64,000 nt of DNA from Bathynomus jamesi (GCA_023014485.1 JAJOZX010000486.1:310001-374000); one strand, 5' to 3'; shown: positions 10,122-19,659, numbered from the stretch's first letter. A program made the numbers and translations. Notes: generated by a model not told the origin, from the sequence alone.

Positions 10122-11190
10122 GTGCCAGGATTGTCTGTGCCCCTCTATTGCGACGTATCAACAGCTGCTATTCGCCCTTATGTCCCTCCATGTCACAGAC
10201 AAGCAGTCTTCATGGATCTTCATAAGCCCTCCCATCCTGGTATCCGTGCTTCGCAACACCTGGTTACCTCTCGCTTTGTTTGGCCCTCGATGCGGAAGGA
10301 TGTCAAACATTGGACCAAAACGTGCCTTGCCTGCCAGCGTGCCAAAGTCCAAAGGCACACCAGGTCCCCCTTTGACGCATTTCCGCCCCATCCCAGCGAT
10401 TTGAGGTAATTCATGTAGACATTGTTGGCCCTCTTCCAGTGATTCAAGGCCAACGTTATCTGCTCACCTGTCTCGACCGCTTTTCCAGATGGCCTGAAGC
10501 CATCCCACTTCCTGATATCCAAGCGGACACTGTTGCAAGAGCCTTTCTTCATGGATGGGTATCAAGATTTGGATTGCCGACAAAAGTCATCACTGACCAA
10601 GGTCGCCAATTTGAGTCTTCGCTTTGGAAGAAGTTTACCAGCTTGTTGGGTACAGTACATGCGCATACCTGTGCGTATCATCCGCAAGCTAACGGCCTCG
10701 TCGAACGCTTCCATCGCCAGCTGAAGTCATCCCTTATGTGTCATGAAGACTCCCATTGGATGGATAAGCTTCCACTCATGTTGCTTGGTATTCGCTCTGC
10801 ATTTAAGAGTGATCTGAAGACTACAGCGGCTGAACTAGTCTATGGAACAACACTGCGGCTACCAGGTGGCTACTTCACTGCAGGGGATAAGTCATGTGAT
10901 CCTAACGGAATTCGCTCAAACACTTTCCTCTCACATGCAGTCCCTTCAGCCTGTTCCCCCTCGATTGACTAACCAACAGAACATCTTTGTTTCCCCAGCC
11001 CTCCAATCTTGTACCCACGTTTTCGTTCGTGTACCTGTCCCAAAACGGCCTCTCCAATGTCCATATGACGGGCCCTATGAAGTTCTCTGACGTACGCGCA
11101 AATCATTTCTCATCCAGCGCGGTTCCAAGGTCGACAAGGTTTCTATCGATCGTCTTAAGCCTGCGTTTTTGGAATCAACCTTAAGCGAGG
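10122..11190 (+). pseudogene. Gypsy-1 integrase
   Basis: An HHCC zinc domain (SHPGIRASQHL ... CLACQRAK, about 10226-10346) is followed by the catalytic core: VDIVGPLP, KVITDQGRQFE and NGLVERFHRQLKS. The DD35E spacing is exact. The C-terminal part (about 10970-11190) is spread over two frames and includes PYDGPYEVL. Breaks occur near 10120, 10395 and 10970. It joins cDNA to the 4-bp staggered target. Confidence 0.88.
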
Positions 11191-11251
11191 TACATGTAGC
11201 TACCAAAAAGGTCCCGGGGAAATCTGTGTCGTTCGGAACTCTTTGAACTTC

Positions 11252-11269
11252 CTCTCTGGTGGGGGAGTG
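11252..11269 (+). other. Gypsy-1 polypurine tract
   Basis: A purine-rich stretch (GGTGGGGGAG) immediately precedes the 3' LTR, the expected plus-strand primer. Confidence 0.7.
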
Positions 11270-11733
11270 TGTAGTGAATACTCTTATTTTAGTTTCAAGA
11301 TAAATGTTAATTTTACCGTCTTGAATTTCGGAATAGTTATAAATTCATTTTAAATTAGTTACCCATCATAATTCAATTGTGAACCACATTAATACTAATT
11401 TTATGTATATTGTATTATTTTATTGTATGTAAACATAATTAATTATATATCACAATTGTCAGTTAATTATTTATATTCAAATATTTATTTTAATCTAATA
11501 CCATGTCCATTTTACAAATAAACAATAGAAAACCAAGGGTTATATTTTCCACCTTTGGTACTGTCGCAGTTTCGCCTAACGGACTCAATACGGCTAGTGA
11601 GATAATCACTGGTTGGCACTTAACTAGCGGCAGTGCTTATGGCTACATCATCCAGGTTAACCTATACCGGATAGATGCGCTACGGTCCCAAGCCGTAGCT
11701 TGCCTAGGCCGACGACGACGACGTAAACCAACA
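11270..11733 (+). repeat. Gypsy-1 3' LTR
   Basis: 464 bp, colinear with 6713-7176 with no difference seen by eye. Followed by the ATTG target duplication at 11734-11737. Confidence 0.95.
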
Positions 11734-11737
11734 ATTG

Positions 11738-11907
11738 TTTTGTTTTAGAAAAATTCTATCACTCTTTCCTTTATTTCATCGCTTATACCCTTGCTACTCT
11801 TTTTATTTCTCATTATAGGAAGGATACCTTTTCTCTTTAAGGCCCTCACAGCATTAACCATTCTGACTGACACTTCAAATTCTTTCATAATTCTTTCATA
11901 ATTCTTT
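11738..11907 (-). pseudogene. DFSENY copy 1, helical (HTH-like) segment between hAT-1 and gypsy-1
   Basis: Minus translation gives FEVSVRMVNAVRALKRKGIL then KGISDEIKERVIEFF. This matches copy 2 (YLVDKARSVKQQYGILPN, KGKKISDETISNVTAFY) and looks like a helix-turn-helix DNA-binding region. It is bounded on one side by the hAT-1 duplication and on the other by the gypsy-1 ATTG duplication (11734-11737). A short direct repeat of ATTCTTTCATA near 11886-11905 duplicates four residues. One frame slip occurs just before the gypsy-1 site. Confidence 0.7.
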
Positions 11908-12249
11908 CTCTGGACTAGTGATGTGAGTCGTTTTTTATTGTCATTTTTTTTTTTTTTTGTCGTTTTTTTTGTTTAAAACGAAGGTAGTCTGTTTTTTTGT
12001 TTTTTTGTTTTAACTTATTCCATATTTTTTTTCCTTTAATCTAATAAGTATATTAGTATTACCTATAATTTACTATACTACCATGCTTATACGGTTATAC
12101 CTAGTATATGTACTGTATAGTCATCTTTTAGAAAAATTGAATCACGCAAAAAGTATATAATAGAAAGGAAAAACACCCTCATTTTTTATATGTATATATA
12201 TTTTTTAACTAGAACATAAAACATTCTTCCTCGTTTCAAACAATATACA

Positions 12250-12477
12250 TAATTGTGATTGGCAAGAGTACCAGTATATATATTCCAGATAGAAAAGGAA
12301 AATATTCACCTTTTTTTGAACCTTTTTGTTAACCTACATTTCCATGGAAGAATCATCACTAGATTGGATAGAGCATATATGCTAGTTTCAATATCACAGG
12401 TACTGGTATAATATCCATAATACTGGTATAAAACAATAGATATAATTGTGATTGGCAAGAATACCAGTGTGTGTATA

Positions 12478-12525
<48 letters not shown>

Positions 12526-12692
12526 CAAATAGAAAAATAAAAAAAATATAAATATTCATCTCTTTCTTTAACCTTTGTGTTAACCTAATGCTGTTTAACT
12601 TTCATTATCTGATTCTATTTCCATTGAAGAATCATTATCACCAGATTGATTAAAGCAAATAGTTTCAATATCACAGGTACTGGTATTTATTG
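12250..12692. repeat. Partial tandem duplication inside hAT-1
   Basis: Two diverged units, 12250-12410 and 12440-12692, share ATAATTGTGATTGGCAAGA, the GAAGAATCAT block and TTTCAATATCACAGGTACTG in order. The second contains an expanded (TA)n tract at about 12476-12521. Confidence 0.75.
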
Positions 12693-12865
12693 CAGATTTG
12701 GATGTTGACGAAGCCAATGTAGCACCATGTTTTACTTCACTTTCTTGGAATTTTGCATTTTGGGATATAAATACTAGCTTTGCTGCTCTGTCTGTGCTTA
12801 ATTGGTTTCTTTTGGCTGTATGGATATTACTGTATGTGCTAAATGATCTCGGAGGTAATGAAAGG
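12598..12865 (-). pseudogene. hAT transposase C-terminal dimerisation-domain remnant
   Basis: Minus translation reads RSFSTYSNIHTAKRNQLSTD followed by RAAKLVFISQN, the signature of the hAT C-terminal dimerisation region, then an acidic tail ending SDNES and a stop at 12598. Upstream the frame runs into repetitive TA-rich sequence. The catalytic domain is missing. Confidence 0.8.
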
Positions 12866-13448
12866 GCGAAATAGAGGTGTATGAGTTTGTGTAGGTATAT
12901 ATGTGAGTATGCATGCGTATGTATCTGGAATTCTGGATGTATGCATGTGTATGGGGTATACAATAGATATAAATGTGTATATAAGTATTTATGTATATAT
13001 TGGTATATGTATATGGGTGTATGTGTATGTATATATATATGGATGGTCTCGTGGGGGGGGGGGGAATATGTCATCGTGGGTCTAAAGGATAGTTAAGTGG
13101 GAGATTCAAAATCCGAGGCATGGAGGGAGAGTCCTGGGAAGGTTGGACAATGGGCAGTCAGCTCCCAGCCAGTGTTCTCGCAAGTTTAATGGATCTCAAG
13201 ATACAAGACTTTCAGTGCAAGAAAGAGGCCAGTTTTTTCTGTAAATAGGCTGAAAAGGACATTCTATACTGGTACCATATGGCCTATTTTATTATTTATT
13301 TATTTATTTTTATAATATATATCATTGCAAAAGTATACCTTATAATTAAATTGGCAATATCTATATTAATTATTAAAAAAACAAAAAACAACAAAAAAAA
13401 AACAACAAAAAACAAAAAAAACGGTTTTTTTACATCACTACTCTGGAC

Positions 13449-13902
13449 CAGGTTTTACCATTTGGAAGGAGTGTTAGAATTTGTATCTTTTCTTGTCTGG
13501 TACTAGTTTTACACTTTTCTTTCAGTTCCTCTATCATATGCTGATAACACTTTTCTTCCTCACTCTCTATAGGTTTCTCCGCTTCCTCATCCAAAATGCT
13601 AGGCTTCATATGAAGTACTTTTGACAGCTTTGATTTTGTTGATGTTTCAATTTGCTTTAGTTTCCTTTTCGCGTAAAACTTTCAATCTCTTGCTCTTACA
13701 TACTTAATGGGTGAGCATTCTAGTGAACCTAACGTTTCGTCAAATGTGTCCTTAACTATTTCTTCTGGAACATATTCATCACTACCTGAGTCTTTTTCAT
13801 CTTCAATCATCTTGGCTCTAGAGAAGCATGTTGAGCAAAGTTTCTGTCCTGGTATCAGATTCAGTCTAGTTGCTATGTCTTTGTCAATAATTTGTAGTGA
13901 TT
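13449..13902 (-). pseudogene. DFSENY copy 1, exon 2 first part: C-x2-C, acidic linker, start of helical module
   Basis: Exon 2 opens after the acceptor at 13903 with a segment carrying LCSTCFSRA, matching VCTNCFVRL in copy 2. A long acidic, Ser-rich linker follows, with one in-frame TGA near 13690, then REKIQILTLLP, matching RLQILTLSP of copy 2. The frame then hits hAT-1 at its target duplication CTCTGGAC (13441-13448) and resumes at 11907. Confidence 0.7.
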
Positions 13903-14125
13903 CTGCAAATAAAGTAGGGTAATGTAAACTCTAAACACATTGGAAAATAATTTTAAAACCTCAACATTTGGTTATAGGCTAATCGTATAAAATATTCAAA
14001 ACATATGCATTCAGTAGCACAGTATATAGCCTACCCTATTAAAATTAAATAGCTAATTTAGGTTACAATTTACAATATAAACTTCTTTATGAAATATAAA
14101 TATATTAGTACCTATATTTACTTAC

Positions 14126-14402
14126 TTGTTATCTTCTTTCGATGATTTCTCCATGGAACTTGGCAGCTACGTTGCATTTGTTGGTAATGCATTCCAAACA
14201 TTTTTTCATGGTGGTAGCATACAGTAGCACTATTTGGGTTGATTACAGTTGCTTTTGTTCTCCACAACAGCAGTTTCCTTGTTTCATCTGTCAGCTCATG
14301 TAAGGTATACATACCCACCTTCCTGGTGAGTCTGTGTTCATGACATGGATCATCCAAGTACATACCAAAGCTGCACTTTGATTCTTGATTAGAATAAGCC
14401 AT
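14126..14402 (-). CDS. DFSENY copy 1, exon 1: N-terminal Cys/His zinc-binding module
   Basis: ATG at 14402 opens 92 codons. Conserved-looking Cys/His residues: KCSFG, DDPCHEH and VCYHHEKMFG. The exon ends at 14126 with a canonical donor (AA|GTAAGT). The 223-bp intron (14125-13903) ends TTTGCAG, and exon 2 resumes at 13902 in exactly matching phase (phase 1). A C-x2-C pair (LCSTC) follows in exon 2, so the zinc module probably spans the junction. Role is inferred: DNA or protein binding by a transposase N-terminus. The intron argues against recent retroposition. Confidence 0.7.
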
Positions 14403-15460
14403 TATTACAGGCAGTAAAATTAAGTTAATTGCTCTAGTTAAATTTTCTGAAAATAAGAGATCATGATCTATAAAATAGGCCTGGACATTAATGATTAACC
14501 ATCATGTTTTACATTTATAAGAATATACAAAGTGAAATGAGCTACCCAGAGCCCTTCGAGTGCTGGTTGTTTTGACAGACATATTAAATTTATTGTATGT
14601 TTTAGACTTATTTACATATTATTACAATTGTAAATCAACTTAAGTAATAAAATGGAAGTAAAATTACAATTCAATGTCATAAATAGAAATTTACAAATTT
14701 ACAAATTTTGCAAAAATTTGAGATTTTTCACAAAAAGTACTTTTCTTTGAATCACCAAAACTATATGAAGGAGTTGAGTTGAGATCTATTCCTTAATATA
14801 TGTTTTTTTACACATATGTATCTTTCTTTACTAGAAGTATCAACTCCGACTAATTTCAGACACCTTTAAATTAAGCCCCAAAGTTGATGTTAATTTTGCA
14901 AATTTTGTGAAAATATCAACTTTTGGAAATTTTTAAAAATAGAAATAAATCCTTTTTTGGTTATTTTTTTATTTCACTCATAAATTTACAACCCATAGAG
15001 ACTATTAGGAGTATTAAAACAGCTGTGATTGATGTAGAACTAAAAGTTTTGAAAATGGTAGAGTCGTAAAAGTGGGAGGAATTGATGCAAGCTTCAAAAT
15101 GGAGCCATATTTAAGCCCTTGTAACTTAGAAACTATTTGTTCCACAGCCTTTTTGCTTGCAAAATTGAAAAGCCCACCAGAAGTTGTATTGGCATGACAA
15201 ATTTGAAGCTTCTACTCCTATTAGAAGACACTTTTCAAGGCCTCTCAAAGTGAAGGCATTGGCCGATCAAGCCCAACATGGGCATTTTTTGTCGAAGGTG
15301 GGGGCCATTTAAGCGACCATAAAATTAAACATTTTTGACTGAGGAAGCTAAAATTTTAGATTTAAGCTATTGAATGGTGTATGAATCAACCCTGAAAATT
15401 TGAAGAAAATCGGAGATGGTCACCTGACCACCCCTGTACCAATTGAGCTGGAATGACCCA
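14403..15460 (-). other. 5' flank of DFSENY copy 1
   Basis: No coding potential recognised. The sequence is AT-rich with the DFSENY start codon at its left edge. Its right edge (about 15388-15459) has a CAAATTTT/AAATC-rich segment ending CTGGAATGACCC. A similar ending (57714) lies about 0.7 kb upstream of the copy 2 start. This may be the promoter plus terminal sequence of the element; that is inference. Confidence 0.5.
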
Positions 15461-15466
15461 TATGTA

Positions 15467-16068
15467 CAGTGGAACCTCAATATACGAACTTAATCCGTTC
15501 CTGAGGGTTGTTCTGATATCAAATTGTTTGTATATTGAATCAATTTTTCCCATAAGAAATAATGTAAATTGGATTAATCCGTTCCAGACCCCCAAAAGTT
15601 GCCCCTTACGAAACATTTTTAAGTAAAAATATTGGTTAATTAAACCTGTAAAATAAGACTTACATGCATAAAATCATACATGAAACCTGTAACAACAATA
15701 AATAATGCAATATTATACAAATAAATGAAAATTTAACCTGAACTTTACCTTTGCTGAGGAGTGATGATGGCCTAAGTGGAAGCTGGAGAGGAAGGTGGGG
15801 TGGAGGAGGGAGATTATTGTTTGGAAAGGGAGTCACCTTCCATAAAAACATCAGGTAACTCCCCTTCTGGTGTTCTGTCTCTTTTCCGTCTCTTTGCAGT
15901 AGCACTAGAAGATGCTGGGGATTCACTAGCACTTGATTTTTTTTCTTTGGTAAAGAACTTGTCCAATGTTGTCTGTGTCTGCCTACTCTTCTTTCAGTTC
16001 GGATATGAGGGTTGTTCGTATACCGATTTGTTCGAATAGAGATGCGTTCGTATATTGAGGTTCCACTG
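15467..16068 (-). mobile_element. Tigger/pogo-like element, internally deleted
   Basis: Left end CAGTGGAACCTCAATATACG and right end its inverted counterpart (GTATATTGAGGTTCCACTG), about 600 bp, TA on the left (15465-15466). On the right the TA is completed across gypsy-2 copy A (28466-28467), because that element inserted at the final bases. It carries a short transposase remnant. Confidence 0.88.
15814..15969 (-). pseudogene. Tigger-type transposase C-terminal tail
   Basis: Minus frame reads TLDKFFTKEKKSS, a Ser/Lys-rich stretch, then ELPDVFMEGDSLSKQ and a stop at 15814. The DLPDVFMEGDSPSKQ-like ending is characteristic of Tigger transposases as I remember them. DNA-binding and DDE domains are deleted. 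Confidence 0.8.
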
Positions 16069-16069
16069 T

Positions 16070-17055
16070 TGTGGTGGGATTTGGAGTAACCTAACGGCCG
16101 CACCACGAATAAGAATTTTTTCTTTTGTTTAAGAACTCCACGAAACCAGGCTGCTTACCTTGAAGGGTTGTTGGATCCAGGCTCGCTGCCCAGACCTCCG
16201 ATTCCACGACTGCTGGCTCCTGCCACCAACAGTTTCTTACTTGCCAGAATAGCTTCCTTCTGTTAGTGGTTCACTATCTCCGGCATCCCCTTCCTAACAG
16301 AACTTAAAGTTCCCTTGGTCCAATAACGGTCTTCAGCCTCAGACAAATCCAGCCTGACTTTAGTTTCCTCTGTTATGTTCTTTATCTTTTGTCAAATTAC
16401 CCTCTTAAACTATATTTTTTATTATTTATATTTCCACACATGCGCGCCAATTGGTTCCCTCCACTTCTCAAAACTCGAGTTTTGAGACACACACCGACAC
16501 TTTTAAACCTCAGAAGCGTCTCTTTTACTAAATTTGTTTATTCTTCTTTTCATTTGTTTGTTTGTTAAAATGTTAACAGTTTAGTACTTTATTATTCATT
16601 TACTAACAAAGTTTAACAAGCGACTGTCCAACTCTCACTCTTTTTCCCATACTAATTTAATAAAACTGTTTTATTCCTCATTCCTTGTTTACAAGTTTAA
16701 TATTTCTTTATATGACTTATTGTTTAGTCTTTTCATTCATTAAAATATTAACATTAACATATCTTATAACATTATTTCTTTATTTATTTGTTTGCTAATA
16801 TTAATAATTTAGTACTTAATGTTTATTATTTATTATCTTAATGCTTAATAGTTTACTACTATCTTTTTAATTTCTTATAACAGTTATCATTCTTATTCAT
16901 TATTTTTTTGCTGGAAAGAGAGAGAGAACCATTAAAATCCTTTCTATAACAAATATTTCATTAAAAAATCAAAGAAATTTAATATATAAATAATAATAAT
17001 CAAGGCCAGGGTGAAAGGGCTGAGAACTAAAAGGGGAAAGGGTTCACCCTCCACA
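16070..17055 (-). repeat. Gypsy-2 copy A 3' LTR
   Basis: 986 bp, ends TGTGG...CCACA. Differs from the 991-bp 5' LTR by small indels and substitutions, so this copy is older than gypsy-1. Confidence 0.95.
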
Positions 17056-17822
17056 TCTTCCCCCCCCCCCAAGCTCCTTTCCACCTGTCTTGCCATATAG
17101 CCTACACACCTACTATATTACCCTAATATGGTTCTCTTCCTTTCCTTACAATTTTTTATACCAAAATATTTATTAACAAATTATTTATATAGATACCCTC
17201 TTTTTTTTTCGAAAAATAATTTTTTCCATTTTCAAATATATAAATATATATATTTTTTTTTTTTTACAAAAAATAATTTTCAATTTTATTTTATTTATTT
17301 ATTTTTTTTTTTTCCCCCAAAAAATAATTGTTTTCAATTTTAAATCTTTTAAATCATTAATTACATACATGGCTATCATAAGAATAACATATTTACAAAT
17401 TTACTTTATAAATCATTCATTTATTTATTTAAATTATAATTCAGTTATTTAATAATCTTTATATTTAACAAATACAGTAAACATTCAAACATTCAATATT
17501 TAGGACTAACAATTACTTTCTCTTTAATAATTTACGTTATACTAAAAAATATACCTATAATTTCATTTTTTAATCTTTATTTACAATAGTTATTTACAAT
17601 ACCAGGAATGAGGTTGAAACCTGCAAAGCGGCAAATCACCAGAGGCAGGGATCAGCAGGTCTGGGAACTCACCCAGGCACCTTCCTCCTCCAAGCCCAGC
17701 CCAGCTTCTGGCCTCAAAATGTAGGCTGCCACCTGGTTGAATTTCCAACCACTCACTCTTTCACACATCATACAATACTACTATTTTTTTTTTTTTTTCC
17801 TACAGAACACTACACCAATACT
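17056..17822 (-). other. Gypsy-2 copy A polypurine tract and 3' non-coding region
   Basis: On the minus strand the run GCTTGGGGGGGGGGAAGA abuts the 3' LTR at about 17056-17073 and is the presumed plus-strand primer. The rest to 17822 is AT-rich with long poly-T/poly-A runs and no gene. Copy B has the matching stretch at 50388-51127. Confidence 0.75.
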
Positions 17823-18200
17823 TTATACTACATTACCATCACCACTCCCTAAACACTGTTGCACTTTCTCTATCATTCTAACCCATCTACTTTTAATATC
17901 TTCTCTAATACTACTTGTTAATTCTACATCTAAGCTTTTATTCAACACATTTTCTTCTATCTCAAGCAATAACATTCTCACTTCCTCACAAAAATCAATC
18001 ACATTCATTCTCTCCCTCATTCTTTCATTTATACTTCCTTCACCTCTATCTACTCCCCATTCATCCCTCACACTTTCCATTAAGGTCACAATACTTTGCT
18101 CAGTTACACTCCTTTCTCTCTCACATACATTTTCCCTTTCACTCTCAAGAATTGTAAATCCCACACTCTTAATGCCCCCTCCCTGACACAATCTTTCCAC
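17823..18200 (-). CDS. Gypsy-2 copy A ORF3, unknown overlapping ORF
   Basis: A 125-codon ORF overlapping the end of the integrase ORF in a different frame. It is highly charged and probably helical (ERENVCERERSV, REDIKSRWVRMIEKVQQC), with no signal peptide or membrane segment, so not an envelope protein. Copy B keeps the same ORF open (50022-50387) with almost the same residues, although neighbouring ORFs there are broken. I do not recognise the product. It might be an accessory protein or the real C-terminus of Pol reached after a homopolymer length change. Confidence 0.55.
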   Translation of the reverse strand: MERLCQGGGIKSVGFTILESERENVCERERSVTEQSIVTLMESVRDEWGVDRGEGSINERMRERMNVIDFCEEVRMLLLEIEENVLNKSLDVELTSSIREDIKSRWVRMIEKVQQCLGSGDGNVV

Positions 18201-19030
18201 TTCTGAGTGAAGAAGATTTCCCTTCTTCTCCCTTCTCCTCCACCCTCGGAAAATCCCAGAAAAGAAAGGCCCTCAAGGTCTGAGACCCCAAAACCCTCAA
18301 ACGAGAATTCCCCGGATGGACCAGGCTGGCACCATGAACCACCAAAGTCCCGAACATCCCATTCTAACTCTGCCTCACCCGCGGCTGTTCCAGAGTCCAA
18401 CTGGGAATCCTTCAGCTCATATACTTCACCTATCTGCCTGGCTTTCTCACCTTTCATTCCCTTTCTTCTCACCTTTTTCTTCCTTTTTGCCCGCTTTGAC
18501 ACAATCAAGAACTCCAGATCTGCATCCATCCATTCATCCTGGATTCCCATCATGTTCTTGGTTTCTAGCGCTTTCTTTTGTTCCATCCTCTCACACATAT
18601 CATACATTGGGTGACATACGATGTACTCCGGAGGTATTCGCCATTTGCGCAACTGCCGATGATGTGCTCTTACTTCTTCACACTGTCCATTCTCTTGCTC
18701 CCTCTCAATCACATACGTTACCCCATTCTCCCATACCTTTTTCACCACAAATGGACCCTCAAACTTTTGCGCCAACTTATACTCATTCCTTCTTCCAGCC
18801 TCATGCACCTCTTTCAAAACAAGCTCACCAACACCAAATGACCGAAAATGCACACCAGCCTCTCTCCATCTATCACATGTATTCTCATTTAATCGTATAT
18901 CCTTTTGCACAAACCTTCCAAATGTAGACACATACCTTCTTGGGGAAGTTTGAATGGCTGAGTGGTATGTCGAATTGTAGCACCAGGCAACTGCCAACTC
19001 AGCATCCCACTCAGCCCCTTCCCAATACAT
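18104..19030 (-). CDS. Gypsy-2 copy A integrase C-terminal part with long extension
   Basis: 308 codons. The start continues the integrase core (VAWCYNSTYHSAIQTSPRR). A GPF module follows (KFEGPFVVKKVWENGVTYVI ... RAHHRQLRKW), typical of Ty3/gypsy integrase C-termini. The remaining ~170 residues form a basic and acidic extension (AKRKKKVRRKGMKGEK, then GEFSFEGFGVSDLEG) without a recognised fold. A frame slip near 19020 separates it from the core. Confidence 0.85.
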   Translation of the reverse strand: MYWEGAEWDAELAVAWCYNSTYHSAIQTSPRRYVSTFGRFVQKDIRLNENTCDRWREAGVHFRSFGVGELVLKEVHEAGRRNEYKLAQKFEGPFVVKKVWENGVTYVIEREQENGQCEEVRAHHRQLRKWRIPPEYIVCHPMYDMCERMEQKKALETKNMMGIQDEWMDADLEFLIVSKRAKRKKKVRRKGMKGEKARQIGEVYELKDSQLDSGTAAGEAELEWDVRDFGGSWCQPGPSGEFSFEGFGVSDLEGLSFLGFSEGGGEGRRREIFFTQKWKDCVREGALRVWDLQFLRVKGKMYVREKGV

Positions 19031-19659
19031 ACACGCAGCATTTCACTTATCGTTTTCACCGTTCGCTCAGCCAAACCATTCGAAGCAGACATATACGGAG
19101 TTATTCTAACATGCTCTATCCCATTCTCACTCAACATTCTCTCAAAACTAGCACCCCTAAACTCAGGCCCATTATCTGTTAAACACTTACGCGGCCTTCC
19201 AAGCATCATTGGTAACATACTCTCTCTCATCACTCTCGCAACATGCTCACTTGTTTTATTCTCTAACGCAGCAACATACACAAACTTACTCTTGTGATCG
19301 ACCCCTACTAATATTCCAACTTTCCCTCTACTCGTTCTCGGCATACTCACAATATCAACCACCACAAGCTCCCACGGTTCTTTCACTTCAATCTTTCGCA
19401 CTGGGGGGCGGCTATGCTGGGACTGGTATTTTCGCTTTTGGCAACTCTCACAAGTAGTTGCCACTTCTGCAACAACCAGTCCCAGCCTAGGGTGGAAAAC
19501 CATTCCTTTCATCAATTCCCATAACTTGTTTTTTCCCACATGCCCATACATCCTATGTGTAATAATCACCAATCCTACCATACCCTCAAATGTCATCACT
19601 GGCACACTCTCTGTCTCACCCACCTTATTTACCTCATATAATATAGCACTCCCATCCAT
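18889..19659 (-). CDS. Gypsy-2 copy A integrase zinc and catalytic domains
   Basis: H2C2 zinc domain: THRMYGHVGKNKLWELMKG ... CESCQKRK. Catalytic core: VVVDIVSMP, KCLTDNGPEFRG and ASNGLAERTVKT, with exact DD35E spacing. It catalyses integration of the element cDNA. The reading frame slips at the N-terminal end (near 19640, joining the preceding Pol ORF) and at the C-terminal end. Confidence 0.92.
   Translation of the reverse strand: MDGSAILYEVNKVGETESVPVMTFEGMVGLVIITHRMYGHVGKNKLWELMKGMVFHPRLGLVVAEVATTCESCQKRKYQSQHSRPPVRKIEVKEPWELVVVDIVSMPRTSRGKVGILVGVDHKSKFVYVAALENKTSEHVARVMRESMLPMMLGRPRKCLTDNGPEFRGASFERMLSENGIEHVRITPYMSASNGLAERTVKTISEMLRVCIGKGLSGMLSWQLPGATIRHTTQPFKLPQEGMCLHLEGLCKRIYD

Larger units (their letters stand above)
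6713..11733 (+). mobile_element. Gypsy-1: complete CsRn1-like Ty3/gypsy retrotransposon
   Basis: Two 464-bp LTRs (TGTAGTGA...CCAACA) flank a 4.1-kb interior with gag, protease, RT-RNase H and integrase. The target duplication is the 4-bp ATTG (6709-6712, 11734-11737). It is inserted in DFSENY copy 1. The LTRs look identical by eye, suggesting a recent insertion, yet pol has about eight frame breaks. CsRn1 affinity is inferred from the 4-bp duplication, the CHCC Gag finger and a TGGTGACC primer site. Confidence 0.93.
11916..13440 (-). mobile_element. hAT-1, degenerate hAT transposon in DFSENY copy 1
   Basis: 1525 bp with inverted termini TAGTGATGT and an 8-bp duplication CTCTGGAC (11908-11915, 13441-13448). 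The interior is AT-rich with TA microsatellites and poly-A/poly-T blocks at the ends. It keeps only a scrap of transposase (12598-12865), so it is internally deleted. Confidence 0.92.
4338..15460 (-). mobile_element. DFSENY-family element copy 1 (unclassified transposase-like gene), nested insertions removed
   Basis: Six minus-strand coding segments of one gene read 14402 to 4338: 14402-14126, 13902-13449, 11907-11738, 6708-6271, 6089-5531 and 4979-4338. They are separated by one intron, two hAT MITEs, a 141-bp duplication, gypsy-1 and hAT-1. Virtually removing each insertion, leaving one target duplication, joins the flanks, in frame at both MITE sites. Copy 2 (54093-56993) has the same segment order and confirms the model. 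The upstream end is taken as a TGGAATGACCC motif ending at 15459, because copy 2 has the same motif upstream. The 3' boundary is unknown. I do not recognise a named superfamily. Confidence 0.7.

Noticed and set aside
12595..13074. 159-codon open frame with a His/Tyr-rich N-terminus
   Set aside because: The first half translates a TATG/TATA microsatellite. Only the C-terminal hAT remnant (12598-12865) is meaningful and is annotated separately.
4338..14402. Host gene with very large introns
   Set aside because: Most gaps are transposons with target duplications inserted in coding sequence, not introns. Only 13903-14125 has splice signals in phase.
17823..18200. Envelope gene making gypsy-2 an errantivirus-like element
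   Set aside because: ORF3 has no signal peptide, no transmembrane segment and no furin-like site. The position alone is not evidence.
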